A stretch of 25,082 bases of DNA from Bacteroidota bacterium (GCA_947461015.1 CANHIR010000005.1:1-25082), one strand, 5' to 3'. Shown: positions 7,768-17,031, counted from the first letter of the stretch. Made by a program: numbers and translations. Notes: generated by a model from the sequence alone, not told the origin.

Positions 7768-8592
7768 TTATGCGATTTCCTTTAACAACTCACTAAATAT
7801 TAAAGTAAGCTTAGGTTCTGCAGCATTTGCAGCTTCAAGTACCTCCTCGTGTGTAATCACGTTATTGTCCTCGCGAATACCCAAATCGGTCACCACACTT
7901 ATCGCAAATACTTTCATGCCACAATGCACTGCCGCAATGTTTTCCTGCACAGTACTCATCCCAACCACATCACCACCCACTGCTTTAATTAACTTATACT
8001 CTGCCCTGGTTTCAAACGTAGGACCTGTTACACCTACGTATACACCCTCATGCAATGTAATGCCATTAAGAGCAGCAATGGCTTTTGCTTTTTGTATAAA
8101 TAGATCTGCATAAGGTTCACTCATATCAGGGAAACGTGTTCCTAAATCTGATTCATTTTTGCCTATCAATGGATTAATGGTAAACAAACTAATATGATCT
8201 TTTAAAATCATTAAATCACCCACTGCATAATTGGCATTCACTCCACCTGCTGCATTAGATAATAATAAATTTTCAACTCCTAATAATTTTAAAACTCTAA
8301 CAGGATAGGTAACTTGTTCAGGTGTATACCCTTCATAAAAATGGAAACGTCCTTCCATGACCCAAACTTTTTTACCATTTAATATGCCTAAAATTAAACG
8401 GCCTTTATGACCTTCTACCGTACTTACCGGAAAGTGAGGAATTGCCGTATATGGGATTTCGAAATCAACTTTAATTTTCGTGGCCAAATTACCTAAGCCG
8501 CTACCCAATATAATGGCAGTAGAAGCCGTCTCACTTACCTTTGATTTTATAAAATTTACAGTCTCGTTTAAATGTGTCATTAATTGCGTCAT
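7768..8592 (-). CDS. punA: Purine-nucleoside phosphorylase, trimeric PNP class
   Basis: Phosphorolysis of purine nucleosides to the free base and ribose-1-phosphate (EC 2.4.2.1), cytoplasmic, in purine salvage. Motifs of the trimeric class appear in order: phosphate loop GSGLG (30-34), GHKG with His62, GRFHFYEGY (81-89), NAAGG (113-117), FETRAEY with Glu194 and VGMSTV with Met212. The length of 274 residues is typical. Counting from Met212 (human Met219), residue 236 in SVVTDLG falls at human Asn243, the purine-base contact, and is Asp. That change is known to favour 6-aminopurines in the human enzyme, so adenosine may be accepted. The start may be Met1 (8592) or Met5 (8580). A good promoter lies upstream, and the porin gene follows after 11 bp. 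Confidence 0.93.
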   Translation of the reverse strand: MTQLMTHLNETVNFIKSKVSETASTAIILGSGLGNLATKIKVDFEIPYTAIPHFPVSTVEGHKGRLILGILNGKKVWVMEGRFHFYEGYTPEQVTYPVRVLKLLGVENLLLSNAAGGVNANYAVGDLMILKDHISLFTINPLIGKNESDLGTRFPDMSEPYADLFIQKAKAIAALNGITLHEGVYVGVTGPTFETRAEYKLIKAVGGDVVGMSTVQENIAAVHCGMKVFAISVVTDLGIREDNNVITHEEVLEAANAAEPKLTLIFSELLKEIA

Positions 8593-8612
8593 AAAGCCCT
8601 ATTATTTGGACA

Positions 8613-8647
8613 CAAATATAACAACCAAACTGCATTAATTGGGCAAA
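8613..8647 (-). promoter_or_regulatory. Promoter of the phosphorylase-porin pair
   Basis: On the minus strand TTTG (8644-8647) and TATATTTG (8613-8620) are separated by 23 bases, within the range for Bacteroidota housekeeping promoters (-33 TTG, -7 TAnnTTTG). The -7 element ends 20 bases before the ATG at 8592. The -33 element lies just past the stop codon of the antiporter gene. Confidence 0.5.
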
Positions 8648-8648
8648 A

Positions 8649-9908
8649 CTACCCTTTAGGTTTTTTTGAATGCACGATAGGATCGTTTTTTAACACGAAA
8701 TATGCAATGATTGAACTGATTAGCATGAAAATTGCTCCAGCTAAAAATCCAGCACCGGGAAAATATATGTGCAAAGCATTATCCTTTCTTGAGAAAAAAG
8801 TAGTTAACCAAATCATTAATGGTGGTCCAAAAATTGCCGTTAAACTTTGTAAACCTGTTAAAGAACCTTGTAATTCTCCTTGCTCATTTTTTGCAACATG
8901 TATTGAAATGAGTGATTGCAACGCAGGCCCCGAAATGCCCCCTAAACAATAGGGAATTAAAAATACAAACATCATCCAACTTTGTGAAGCAAACGCAAAT
9001 AATAGTAAACCAATTGCAGATAACAAAATACCAATGTATACGCTCTTTTCATTTCCAAGTCTTGGATTAACAATCCTAATTAAAAGTCCTTGCACTAATC
9101 CAACCAATAAACCAACAACCCCTAAGGAAATTCCAATGGTCCTTGTATCCCATCCAAATTTGCTCATATTTGCCAAACTCCAGTTGCTTTGAACAGAATG
9201 AGCTGCTATATAAATAAAAAACATGGCTACAATTAATCCAAAAACTGCTGGATATTTATTTAGATTTTTTAAAGCCCCCACAGGGTTTGCTTTTTTAATA
9301 TTAAATTTTCTTCTATGTTCAAGGCTTAATGATTCAGGCAAAATAAAGTAACCATACAATGCATTGACAAGCGCTAAAAATGCGGCCATATAAAATGGAA
9401 CACGCAACCCGATATGACCTAATAAACCACCAATCAATGGTCCAATAATAAAGCCAATTCCAAAAGCAGCACCTATCATCCCAAAATTTTTAGCCCTATT
9501 GCTTTCGTCACTTATGTCCGCCATGTAAGCTGCAGCAGTTGGGATACTTGCGCCAGTTATCCCAGCAAACATGCGCCCTATGAACAACCAACCAACACTA
9601 GGAGCAAGTGCTAAAAAAATATAGTCTATTCCAAATCCCAATAAAGACAACAATAAAATAGGACGTCGTCCATATTGATCACTTAAACTCCCAAAAATGG
9701 GGGCAAATATAAATTGCATCACCGCATAAATAGAAGTTAAGTATAATAAAGGCTGTTCAATGCCTTCGACATTTTTTCTATCGGTAATGCCATAAAAATC
9801 CTGAAGTAATTGAGGTACCACTGGGATAATAATCCCAAAACCTATCACATCTATTAAAATGGTGATAAATATAAATCCAACCGCAGCTTCCCTATTATTT
9901 TTTAACAT
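8649..9908 (-). CDS. MFS drug/H+ antiporter, TCR/Tet-like (DHA1)
   Basis: Inner-membrane exporter with 12 predicted helices, 419 residues, close to the length of Tet(A)-class pumps. TM1 carries the charged LIDVIGFGIIIPVVP segment (Asp20). Motif A is GSLSDQYGRRP (73-83), with Asp77 at the place of the essential loop Asp of TetA. Motif C, the antiporter signature, is GAAFGIGFIIGPLIGG (146-161). These show an antiporter. They do not show that tetracycline is the substrate, since chromosomal homologues in Bacteroidota are common and mostly uncharacterised. The gene follows clpB after 24 bp in the same direction, so read-through is possible, but a perfect TATATTTG element lies in that gap, so it may have its own promoter. 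Confidence 0.88.
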   Translation of the reverse strand: MLKNNREAAVGFIFITILIDVIGFGIIIPVVPQLLQDFYGITDRKNVEGIEQPLLYLTSIYAVMQFIFAPIFGSLSDQYGRRPILLLSLLGFGIDYIFLALAPSVGWLFIGRMFAGITGASIPTAAAYMADISDESNRAKNFGMIGAAFGIGFIIGPLIGGLLGHIGLRVPFYMAAFLALVNALYGYFILPESLSLEHRRKFNIKKANPVGALKNLNKYPAVFGLIVAMFFIYIAAHSVQSNWSLANMSKFGWDTRTIGISLGVVGLLVGLVQGLLIRIVNPRLGNEKSVYIGILLSAIGLLLFAFASQSWMMFVFLIPYCLGGISGPALQSLISIHVAKNEQGELQGSLTGLQSLTAIFGPPLMIWLTTFFSRKDNALHIYFPGAGFLAGAIFMLISSIIAYFVLKNDPIVHSKKPKG

Positions 9909-9915
9909 AGTGGAC

Positions 9916-9923
9916 CAAATATA
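9916..9923 (-). promoter_or_regulatory. -7 element before the Tet-like antiporter gene
   Basis: TATATTTG on the minus strand, an exact match to TAnnTTTG, ending 7 bases before the ATG at 9908. No TTG is seen at the usual spacing, so the call rests on the -7 element and its position alone. Confidence 0.35.
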
Positions 9924-9932
9924 CGAAAAATT

Positions 9933-12536
9933 TTATGGCTCATTTCTGAACACAATTGTCCCATCAAATATGTCAATTAATACTTTCTTGGATTTATCTA
10001 TTTCTCCGCTCAATATTTTTTTACTTAATTCATTTACCACCATTTTTTGAATTAATCTTTTTAAAGGCCTTGCACCAAACTGCATATCAAAACCTTGTTC
10101 CGATAAATAATCCACTAAATAATCGCTAAACTCAATTTGCATTCCGTTTTCGGAGACTAAATGCTTTAAGTTATTTAATTGAATTTTTACAATGGCTGCC
10201 ATTTGTTTTTGTAACAATGGAGAGAACATAATAATCTCATCAACTCTATTTAAAAACTCGGGGCGAATGGTTTGTTTTAACAATGTCATCACCTCAGTTT
10301 TGGATTGTTCTACTTTTGACTCCAAATTTTTATCTGTAACCCCCTCAAAAGTTTCTTGAATAATGTGGCTTCCAATATTTGAAGTCATGATAATGATGGT
10401 GTTTTTGAAATTAACCGTCCTGCCCTTGTTGTCTGTTAAATGTCCATCATCCAACACTTGTAATAAAATGTTCCAAACATCGGGATGTGCTTTTTCAATC
10501 TCGTCCAACAACACAACACTATAGGGCTTTCTTCTCACCGATTCTGTTAATTGTCCCCCTTCATCATACCCAACATATCCCGGAGGCGCTCCTACCAATC
10601 TTGAAACCGAATGTTTTTCTTGATACTCACTCATATCTATTCGCGTCATCATGGAATCATCATCAAACAAGTATTCCGCCAAGGCTTTAGCAAGCTCGGT
10701 TTTACCCACACCCGTAGTGCCTAAAAATATAAAAGAACCAATGGGTTTTTTAGGGTCCTGTAGTCCTGCCCTGCTTCTTCTAATAGCATCCGAGACTGCG
10801 CTAATGGCTTCTTCTTGACCAATAACACGTCTATGTAATTCGTCTTCTAAATTTAAAAGCTTTTCTCTTTCAGATTGCATCATTTTGCTCACAGGTATGC
10901 CTGTTGCTTTTGCCACATTTTCTGCAATGTCTTCGGCGTCTACTTCTTCTTTCATTAAACGCTTTTCATTGGCACCTAACTCATTTAATTCTTTTGTGAA
11001 AATTTCTAAATTTTGTTCCTGCTCTTTTACTTTGCCATATCTTATTTCAGCAACTTTTCCATAATCGCCGTTTCGTTCGGCCACTTCGGCTGCTTGTTTT
11101 AATCTTTCAATTTCCGATTTTGCTTTTTGTACCTTATCGACAATTTCTTTCTCACTGGTCCACTTTGCTTTTAAAGTATCTTGCTGCACCGTTAAATTAC
11201 TAATATCAATATTAAGTGCCTTCAATTGCTCCGGGTTATTTTCTCTTTTAATGGCTTCTCTTTCAATTTCTAATTGCCTAATTTGACGCATCAAAGTATC
11301 CAACTCCTCGGGCATAGAATTCATTTCCAAGCGCAGCTTTGCAGCACTTTCGTCAATCAAATCAATTGCCTTGTCGGGTAAGAAACGATCGGTAATATAC
11401 CTGCTGGAAAGCTCCACTGCTGCAATGATGGCTTCATCTTTAATACGAACATGGTGATGCGTTTCATACCTTTCTTTTAACCCCCTTAAAATTGAAATAG
11501 CATCCTCTTTTGTGGGTTCATCAATCATTACTTTTTGAAAACGACGCTCTAATGCTTTGTCTTTTTCAAAAAACTTTTGATATTCAGCAAGGGTTGTTGC
11601 GCCAATGGCTCTTAACTCTCCTCTCGCCAATGCAGGTTTTAAAATGTTGGCAGCATCCATGGCACCTTCACCACCACCAGCACCAACAAGTGTATGTATT
11701 TCGTCAATAAATAAAATAACTTCACCGTCACTATCAGCTACTTCTTTCACCACTCCTTTTAAACGCTCTTCAAATTCTCCTTTGTATTTTGCCCCCGCAA
11801 TTAATTGCCCCATATCTAATGCGTAAATTATTTTACTCTTTAAATTATCTGGCACATCACCATTTACAATACGCATCGCCAATCCTTCCGCTATTGCTGT
11901 TTTACCAACACCTGGTTCTCCTACTAAAATTGGATTATTTTTACTACGACGTGAAAGAATATGTAAGGTTCTTCTAATTTCTTCGTCACGTCCAATGACA
12001 GGATCCAACTTCCCTTTATTAGCTAACTCATTTAAATTTTTGGCATATTTAGATAAAGATTGAAACTGCGTTTCCTGTGTTGCCGAATTCACCGTTTCCC
12101 CTTTTCGCAATTCTTTAATAGCTGTTACCAATCCTTTTTCTGTAAGTCCTGCATCTTTTAAAATTTTTCCACTCGCATCATTCACTTGTAAAATTGCAAT
12201 TAAAATATGCTCCACCGTAACAAACTCATCTCCAAAAGTTTTTAGCGCCCCATTGGCTTTCAATAATACTGCATTTAGATCCCTACTAACATTGGATGCA
12301 GGCTCCCCCGTTTGTTGTTTTGCAAATAGGGTAATGAGTTCTTCTGTTTTTTGCAAAATCAATATTGGATTTACGTTGTTCTTTTTTAATAAAAACTCAG
12401 TTGAACTATCCTTATCCAATAATATTGCTTTTAGTAAATGTCCAGTTTCAATGGAAGCATTTGCATTGTTATATGCAAGTTGTTGCGCTGCCTGAATTGC
12501 TTCCTGCGCTTTTATGGTATATTGATTTAAATTCAT
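9933..12536 (-). CDS. clpB: ATP-dependent disaggregase ClpB
   Basis: Hexameric AAA+ chaperone that works with DnaK to pull polypeptides out of aggregates. All parts are present in 867 residues. They are the Clp N-domain repeats (1-145), NBD1 with Walker A GEPGVGKT (206-213), Walker B Asp278/Glu279 and pore loop YKGEFE (Tyr251), the long coiled-coil middle domain (about 405-530) that separates ClpB from ClpA/ClpC, and NBD2 with Walker A GTTGVGKT (606-613), Walker B Asp678/Glu679 and pore loop GYVG (Tyr654). No ClpP-binding loop is evident, as expected. The start [10 protein letters not shown] is standard. Upstream there is no CIRCE or sigma-32 consensus that I can see. A poor TACCTTAC element with a TTG 16 bases away lies at 12554-12580. 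Confidence 0.98.
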   Translation of the reverse strand: MNLNQYTIKAQEAIQAAQQLAYNNANASIETGHLLKAILLDKDSSTEFLLKKNNVNPILILQKTEELITLFAKQQTGEPASNVSRDLNAVLLKANGALKTFGDEFVTVEHILIAILQVNDASGKILKDAGLTEKGLVTAIKELRKGETVNSATQETQFQSLSKYAKNLNELANKGKLDPVIGRDEEIRRTLHILSRRSKNNPILVGEPGVGKTAIAEGLAMRIVNGDVPDNLKSKIIYALDMGQLIAGAKYKGEFEERLKGVVKEVADSDGEVILFIDEIHTLVGAGGGEGAMDAANILKPALARGELRAIGATTLAEYQKFFEKDKALERRFQKVMIDEPTKEDAISILRGLKERYETHHHVRIKDEAIIAAVELSSRYITDRFLPDKAIDLIDESAAKLRLEMNSMPEELDTLMRQIRQLEIEREAIKRENNPEQLKALNIDISNLTVQQDTLKAKWTSEKEIVDKVQKAKSEIERLKQAAEVAERNGDYGKVAEIRYGKVKEQEQNLEIFTKELNELGANEKRLMKEEVDAEDIAENVAKATGIPVSKMMQSEREKLLNLEDELHRRVIGQEEAISAVSDAIRRSRAGLQDPKKPIGSFIFLGTTGVGKTELAKALAEYLFDDDSMMTRIDMSEYQEKHSVSRLVGAPPGYVGYDEGGQLTESVRRKPYSVVLLDEIEKAHPDVWNILLQVLDDGHLTDNKGRTVNFKNTIIIMTSNIGSHIIQETFEGVTDKNLESKVEQSKTEVMTLLKQTIRPEFLNRVDEIIMFSPLLQKQMAAIVKIQLNNLKHLVSENGMQIEFSDYLVDYLSEQGFDMQFGARPLKRLIQKMVVNELSKKILSGEIDKSKKVLIDIFDGTIVFRNEP

Positions 12537-12656
12537 AGTTGTGTTTATTTACAGTAAGGTATGCGCAAAACAGGCGCCAATCTATGATATAAGTTATATT
12601 GTCACCTTATTTAGCTTAAAACTGAATTAAAGTCAGCCCTATCTCTATTTTTCTGC

Positions 12657-12664
12657 TATTTTTA
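12657..12664 (+). promoter_or_regulatory. -7-like element directly before queG
   Basis: TATTTTTA matches TAnnTTTG except for the last base and ends 4 bases before the GTG start. If used, transcription would begin at or next to the start codon. No clear -33 TTG was found. Confidence 0.3.
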
Positions 12665-12668
12665 CAGC

Positions 12669-13610
12669 GTGAATGAATTTTCAAATACAGTATTTATTAA
12701 GGAATTAGCCGAACAAATGGGCTTCGATTACTGCGGTATTGCCAAGGCTAAGGAATTAACCGAGGATGCAAAACGTCTGGAATCTTGGATTGAAAAAGGA
12801 TACCATGGGGACATGTCGTATATGGAAAATCATTTTGATTTAAGAATTGATCCAAGAAAATTAGTGCCTGGCGCAAAATCGGTAATTACTTTTTTAAAGA
12901 ACTACTATCCTTCCAATGAATCACTAGCATTGGGTGAAAATCAAGAGGCGAAAATTGCAAAGTATGCATACGGAGAGGATTATCATGAAGTTATCCGTCA
13001 ACAACTATTCGAATTTTTAGATACCATGCGATCCATGATTGGGCCAATTGAGGGTAGAGGTTTTGTAGATTCAGCCCCCGTTTTAGAAAGAAGTTGGGCT
13101 CAATTAGCAGGTGCAGGATGGATAGGGAAAAATGGAAATTTGATAAGACATAAAGCTGGCTCTTTCTTTTTCATAGCAACCCTTATTGTTGATTTGGACT
13201 TGGTTTATGATGAACCATCTCCTAAGGATTATTGTGGAAGTTGCACAAAATGTATTGATGCTTGTCCTACACAAGCCATTCTTCCAAATAAAACCATAGC
13301 CGCTAATCATTGCATTAGCTACTTTACCATTGAATTAAAAAAAGAAACCATTGCATCAGACAAGTCCTTTAACAATTGGGCGTTTGGTTGTGATATATGC
13401 CAGGATGTATGCCCTTGGAACAGTTTTAGTAAACCTCATCATGAAAATAAATTCAAACCTTTAAACGGTTTACTACAAATGAAAAAAGAAGATTGGTTGC
13501 AAATAGAAGAAACTACATTTAAAGCAAGGTTTAAAAAATCACCCATTTTGAGGTCCAAATTAAAAGGCATTCAAAGAAACATTCAGTTCCTCCAAAACAA
13601 AGAGCAATAA
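12669..13610 (+). CDS. queG: Epoxyqueuosine reductase QueG
   Basis: Cobalamin-dependent Fe-S enzyme that reduces epoxyqueuosine to queuosine in tRNA, the last step of the pathway. The catalytic Asp is seen at residue 134 in GFVDSAP, followed by the conserved ERSWAQLAGAGWIGKNGNLI. Two 4Fe-4S clusters are supported by Cys189, Cys192, Cys195 and Cys199, and by Cys215, Cys241, Cys244 and Cys248 (CDICQDVCPWN). The length of 313 residues matches the short QueG form without a C-terminal HEAT extension. The only sensible start is GTG at 12669, since the next in-frame Met is residue 17, inside the conserved N-terminus. It is a single gene, divergent from clpB and convergent with the SRPBCC gene. Confidence 0.97.
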   Translation: MNEFSNTVFIKELAEQMGFDYCGIAKAKELTEDAKRLESWIEKGYHGDMSYMENHFDLRIDPRKLVPGAKSVITFLKNYYPSNESLALGENQEAKIAKYAYGEDYHEVIRQQLFEFLDTMRSMIGPIEGRGFVDSAPVLERSWAQLAGAGWIGKNGNLIRHKAGSFFFIATLIVDLDLVYDEPSPKDYCGSCTKCIDACPTQAILPNKTIAANHCISYFTIELKKETIASDKSFNNWAFGCDICQDVCPWNSFSKPHHENKFKPLNGLLQMKKEDWLQIEETTFKARFKKSPILRSKLKGIQRNIQFLQNKEQ

Positions 13611-13616
13611 ATTACT

Positions 13617-13639
13617 TTGCACAATAATGTAAAGTGCAA
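13617..13639. terminator. Weak hairpin between convergent queG and SRPBCC genes
   Basis: TTGCAC and GTGCAA form a 6-bp stem with an 11-base loop, placed 6 bases after the queG stop and 18 bases before the opposing stop. No long T-run follows on either strand, so termination here is doubtful. Confidence 0.25.
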
Positions 13640-13657
13640 CATTTAGCCTTTAAAAGA

Positions 13658-14149
13658 TTAATTAGTTCCTTGTGATAATAAGTCACGCAAGTTTGCCAAT
13701 TCCGTTTCCATTTTACTACCCAATACTTTTTCGTTTAATAACGTTTGGAACTTTTCCCAAGGATACCATCTAACATGCTGTTCAAAGGACCAATGAATTA
13801 CGTAAGTTCCGGTTTGAAGCGGTATCCATTCAATTTTAACAAGGTAAGGCCTTTGACCTGTTGCTACCCAATTAAAAGTGGCCGAGCTATCATTATTGGA
13901 TACCAATTGAATGGTTTGTGAACCAATCAATACTTTTCCATCCTTCCAAACTGGTTTATTTTCTTTCCAATCACTCATCCAATTCTTCCATTCATTTAAA
14001 TCGGTTACGTATTTGGCTATTTGTTTTGGACTTGCATTTACTTCAATAGCCCTTGAAACAATGACGGTAGATGGAAATAAGGCCGAAACAGCAGTAATTA
14101 AGATTCCTAATACCGCCAAACTAATAACAACAAGTTTAATCAATTTCAT
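13658..14149 (-). CDS. SRPBCC (START-like/polyketide-cyclase-like) family protein with N-terminal anchor
   Basis: 163 residues. Residues 4-25 (IKLVVISLAVLGILITAVSA) form a membrane anchor or signal, followed by an SRPBCC-type helix-grip domain. Typical marks are SRAIEVNASPKQIAKYVTDLNEWKNWMSDW (about 32-61), a GSQTIQLV strand, TFNWVATG, and a C-terminal amphipathic helix (KMETELANLRDLL). Proteins of this shape are common in Bacteroidota. They bind small hydrophobic ligands in other lineages, but no ligand can be named here. The ATG follows the stop of the ABC permease with no gap (TAAATG), so translation is coupled and the product may work with, or at the same membrane as, that permease. Confidence 0.8.
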   Translation of the reverse strand: MKLIKLVVISLAVLGILITAVSALFPSTVIVSRAIEVNASPKQIAKYVTDLNEWKNWMSDWKENKPVWKDGKVLIGSQTIQLVSNNDSSATFNWVATGQRPYLVKIEWIPLQTGTYVIHWSFEQHVRWYPWEKFQTLLNEKVLGSKMETELANLRDLLSQGTN

Positions 14150-15253
14150 TTATTCCCATTTAAAAATTTTAAACGCAGCTGCGTAAACAATTACAATCCA
14201 TATTAGTAAAACCGAAATGTCCCCCCAAGAATCTAACAAACTATTGCCTTCAAAAGAAATATCACGCATGGCATTATTAAAATGTGTTAGTGGTAGTATT
14301 TTACAAAAAGGTTGCATCCATGCAGGGAAATTATCGATAGAAAAAAAAGTGCCTGCCAACAAAAACTGTGGAAGGGTAAATAAATTCGCCAGCGGCGGTA
14401 TGGTACTTTCGCTTTTTGCAACACCACTTACTATAAATCCAAAGCCCATAAACAAGACAAGTGCAATAAAGCTTAACGCCATAATGCTTAAAAAAGTGGT
14501 AAGCCCGTGAACAAGTGTAAACTTAAATGCGAAATGGCCAATGCCTATTATAATGATGGCAGTGATTAATTGAAAAGTAACCCTACTCAATGCCTCACCT
14601 AAAATAATGTATAGCCTTCTTATTGGTGTAGCGTAAAAACGCTTTAATACCAATTGTTGCCTTAAGTTAAAAAACAAAAATGCAACCCCAAATACACCTG
14701 CACTTAATAAAGAAAAACCCAATTGGCCTGGCAAGATAAAGTCAATGGTTCTGTAGGTTCTACCAGGAACTTGTTGCACCGTATTGTTGATACTTGCAAT
14801 GGTTGCAGGATTGGGATGTGTTTTTAAATTTATATTGCCAATAACCGAATTTAAAATTGATTTTACCAATTGTACATTTTGCGGATTGGCCGCTTCTGAA
14901 CTAATTAAATGAATGGTATAATCTGCATTCCCTTGTTTGGATTTTTGAATATTAATTAAGGCTGTAATTCTTCCTTTGGAAAGCTCACCATTTATTTTTT
15001 CAGCATTTCCTTGTACAAATTTTAATCCAGGAATTTGTTTAATGGCAGTATATATGGGATTGATCGTATCCGATTTTAAATCCATAGCTACGTTCACATT
15101 AATATTTCCACCACTGCTTAAAAAACCGAATACCAATATAAAAATTAAAGGGAAAGCGATACTAAATACAACTGCGGAAGGACTTCTAAAGGTAGATCGT
15201 AAGCTGGCTTTCGAAATAGAAAGCATGGCTTTAAATTGGCTATAAGAATGCAT
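14150..15253 (-). CDS. ABC-2 type transporter permease without a neighbouring ATPase
   Basis: Inner-membrane permease with six predicted helices. TM1 (about 20-45, SAVVFSIAFPLIFILVFGFL) is followed by a large extracytoplasmic loop of roughly 120 residues. Five helices then cluster in the C-terminal half, with the family patterns FILPGQLGFSLLSAGVFG and LPLTHFNNAMRDISFEG, which are usual in YhhJ/DrrB-like exporters. An earlier in-frame ATG (15277) would overlap sppA. The ATG at 15253 begins MHSYSQFKAML 4 bases after the sppA stop and is preferred, giving 367 residues. No ATP-binding partner is encoded next to it in sppA or the SRPBCC gene, so the ATPase must come from elsewhere, or the protein works in another way. 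The substrate is unknown. Confidence 0.85.
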   Translation of the reverse strand: MHSYSQFKAMLSISKASLRSTFRSPSAVVFSIAFPLIFILVFGFLSSGGNINVNVAMDLKSDTINPIYTAIKQIPGLKFVQGNAEKINGELSKGRITALINIQKSKQGNADYTIHLISSEAANPQNVQLVKSILNSVIGNINLKTHPNPATIASINNTVQQVPGRTYRTIDFILPGQLGFSLLSAGVFGVAFLFFNLRQQLVLKRFYATPIRRLYIILGEALSRVTFQLITAIIIIGIGHFAFKFTLVHGLTTFLSIMALSFIALVLFMGFGFIVSGVAKSESTIPPLANLFTLPQFLLAGTFFSIDNFPAWMQPFCKILPLTHFNNAMRDISFEGNSLLDSWGDISVLLIWIVIVYAAAFKIFKWE

Positions 15254-15257
15254 GTTA

Positions 15258-17015
15258 TTAAGGATGTTTCGCAGCAAAGATAGGCAATCGAGTTTGAGGT
15301 TGCCCCATCATTTGCTTTATGGATTTAAATTGTTGTAATAAATCTAGCGATTCAAACCCTACAAATTCTTTCATGCCATCAAGCTGCACTTTGTCTTTCG
15401 TATCTGAAAATATATCTTCAAGCAATGATTTTTTCTCGGGATATTCTACAATAGTATATCCATTTAATTTAGCCATTTTAACAGCGGAAGCAATGGCATC
15501 GTTTAAGCCTCCTATTTTATCTACCAAGCCCACCTTCAACGCATCTGTACCTGTCCAAACCCTTCCTTGTGCTATTGAATCAATATAGGCAACGGACTTT
15601 TTTCTACCAATGGCAACCCTGGTTTTAAAAGTAAGATACGTACTGTCTACACCAGATTGTACCATTTTTTGTTCTGCTAAATTCAATGCTCTTGAAGTAG
15701 TTGGTACGCCTGCATATGTGGAAGTTTTTACCGCATCATATGTAATGCCCAATTTGTTTTTCATAAAGTTACCGAAATTGGGAATCACTGAAAAAACACC
15801 TATCGATCCCGTAATTGTATTTGCATTAGCAAAAATCGAATCTGCATTGCAAGCAATATAATATCCTCCAGATGCAGCATAGTTTCCCATGCTAACCACT
15901 ACTGGTTTTGTCTTTTTTAATATTTCTATCTCCCTCCAAATAATGTCACTAGCCAAGGCACTTCCACCAGGTGAATTGATTCTTAAAACCACCCCACTAA
16001 TAGATTGATCATTTCTGATTGTTTGTAAAAGTGTTCGGTATTCATCACTTGCAATTCCATTTTTATCTTTTTTACCCATGTTAATATCACCATCGGCATA
16101 AATTACTGCAATCTTCCCTGGGCCTTTCAAGCTAATATTTGTTGCAGCAGCATAATCACTCATATTTACAAATGAAACGTTTTCAGGTTTATCTGTTTTT
16201 GTTTTGTTTGCTATAGCCGCCTTCACCTCGTCATCATATAAAAGGCCATCTACTAAATGAAATTTTAATGCATCGTGGGGCGTTTGCACCATCCCCTTGT
16301 CAGACAATGATTTTAATGAGTCTTGGCTTAATTTTCTTTGTTGTGCAGTACCTGCTATGAAGCTATTATAAATGCCATTTAGCCATACACTGGTTTGAAG
16401 TTTGTTTTCTGGAGACATTTGCGAAAATCTAAATGGCTCCGTTGCACTCTTGAATTTGCCGGCATAAAAAACTTGGGGTTGAATTTCCAACTTATCAAGC
16501 AACCCTTTAAAATACATAGACTCATAAGAAAATCCATCCCATTCAATTCCGCCCTGTGGATTGGAATATATTTGATCTGCAACATTTGCAATCCAATACC
16601 CTTTTTGCGAAATGGTCTCGCCCGAAGCAACAATAAATTTCTTTGATGTCTTAAAATCCAATAGTGCATTTCTTAATTCTTCAGAAGCGGCAAAGCCATT
16701 TGGATTTTCTTGGCATTTTATGTAAATACCTGCAATTTTCTGATCGGCTTTTGCATAATGAATAAGTGCAATAACGTTTGACAAGCTTGGAATTTTTCCT
16801 TTTTTGTTGTTTAATAAATCTCCTAAAAAATCTTCGGTAGCTTGTTCAGGAAAACTTTCTGATATATCAATGACTAAAACTGAATTATTGGGAATGACAA
16901 TGTCTGGCTTTTTAGTTAGCGCACTAATAATTACAAAAAGTAAAACAACTCCTAAAATTGTAAAGACAACCAAGGCCAAAAGATTGGCAAAAAAAGTTTT
17001 AAAAAATTGATTCAT
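15258..17015 (-). CDS. sppA: Signal peptide peptidase SppA, 67-kDa type
   Basis: Membrane-bound serine protease that degrades released signal peptides. From the preferred ATG (17015) the protein has 585 residues. It has one TM helix at 9-32, an N-terminal Clp-fold half with Lys189 in GKFKSATEPF (matching E. coli Lys209), and a C-terminal half with Ser382 in NYAASGGYYIA (matching E. coli Ser409), followed by ADSIFANANTITGSIGVF. RINSPGGSALASD near 345-357 is also conserved. Both halves are complete, as in the long form found in E. coli. An upstream ATG at 17060 in frame would add 15 residues with no family resemblance and runs into the folK promoter region. It leads an operon with the ABC permease and SRPBCC genes. 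Confidence 0.95.
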   Translation of the reverse strand: MNQFFKTFFANLLALVVFTILGVVLLFVIISALTKKPDIVIPNNSVLVIDISESFPEQATEDFLGDLLNNKKGKIPSLSNVIALIHYAKADQKIAGIYIKCQENPNGFAASEELRNALLDFKTSKKFIVASGETISQKGYWIANVADQIYSNPQGGIEWDGFSYESMYFKGLLDKLEIQPQVFYAGKFKSATEPFRFSQMSPENKLQTSVWLNGIYNSFIAGTAQQRKLSQDSLKSLSDKGMVQTPHDALKFHLVDGLLYDDEVKAAIANKTKTDKPENVSFVNMSDYAAATNISLKGPGKIAVIYADGDINMGKKDKNGIASDEYRTLLQTIRNDQSISGVVLRINSPGGSALASDIIWREIEILKKTKPVVVSMGNYAASGGYYIACNADSIFANANTITGSIGVFSVIPNFGNFMKNKLGITYDAVKTSTYAGVPTTSRALNLAEQKMVQSGVDSTYLTFKTRVAIGRKKSVAYIDSIAQGRVWTGTDALKVGLVDKIGGLNDAIASAVKMAKLNGYTIVEYPEKKSLLEDIFSDTKDKVQLDGMKEFVGFESLDLLQQFKSIKQMMGQPQTRLPIFAAKHP

Positions 17016-17023
17016 ATAATGTA

Positions 17024-17031
17024 TTAAAGTA
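17024..17031 (-). promoter_or_regulatory. -7-like element before sppA
   Basis: TACTTTAA on the minus strand, an imperfect TAnnTTTG, in the context GCTACTTT followed by ACATTATATGAAT. It ends 8 bases before the ATG at 17015 and resembles the element before the divergent folK gene. Confidence 0.25.

Noticed and set aside
8649..9908. Acquired tetracycline-resistance gene
   Set aside because: Motifs A and C fit a Tet-like antiporter, but there is no TetR-type regulator, no mobile element, and base composition like its neighbours; a chromosomal homologue is more likely.
12537..12668. CIRCE or sigma-32 heat-shock promoter before clpB, or preQ1 riboswitch before queG
   Set aside because: Neither the CIRCE inverted repeat, the sigma-32 consensus nor a preQ1 aptamer-like pattern could be found in these 132 bases; GGCGCC is only a short palindrome.
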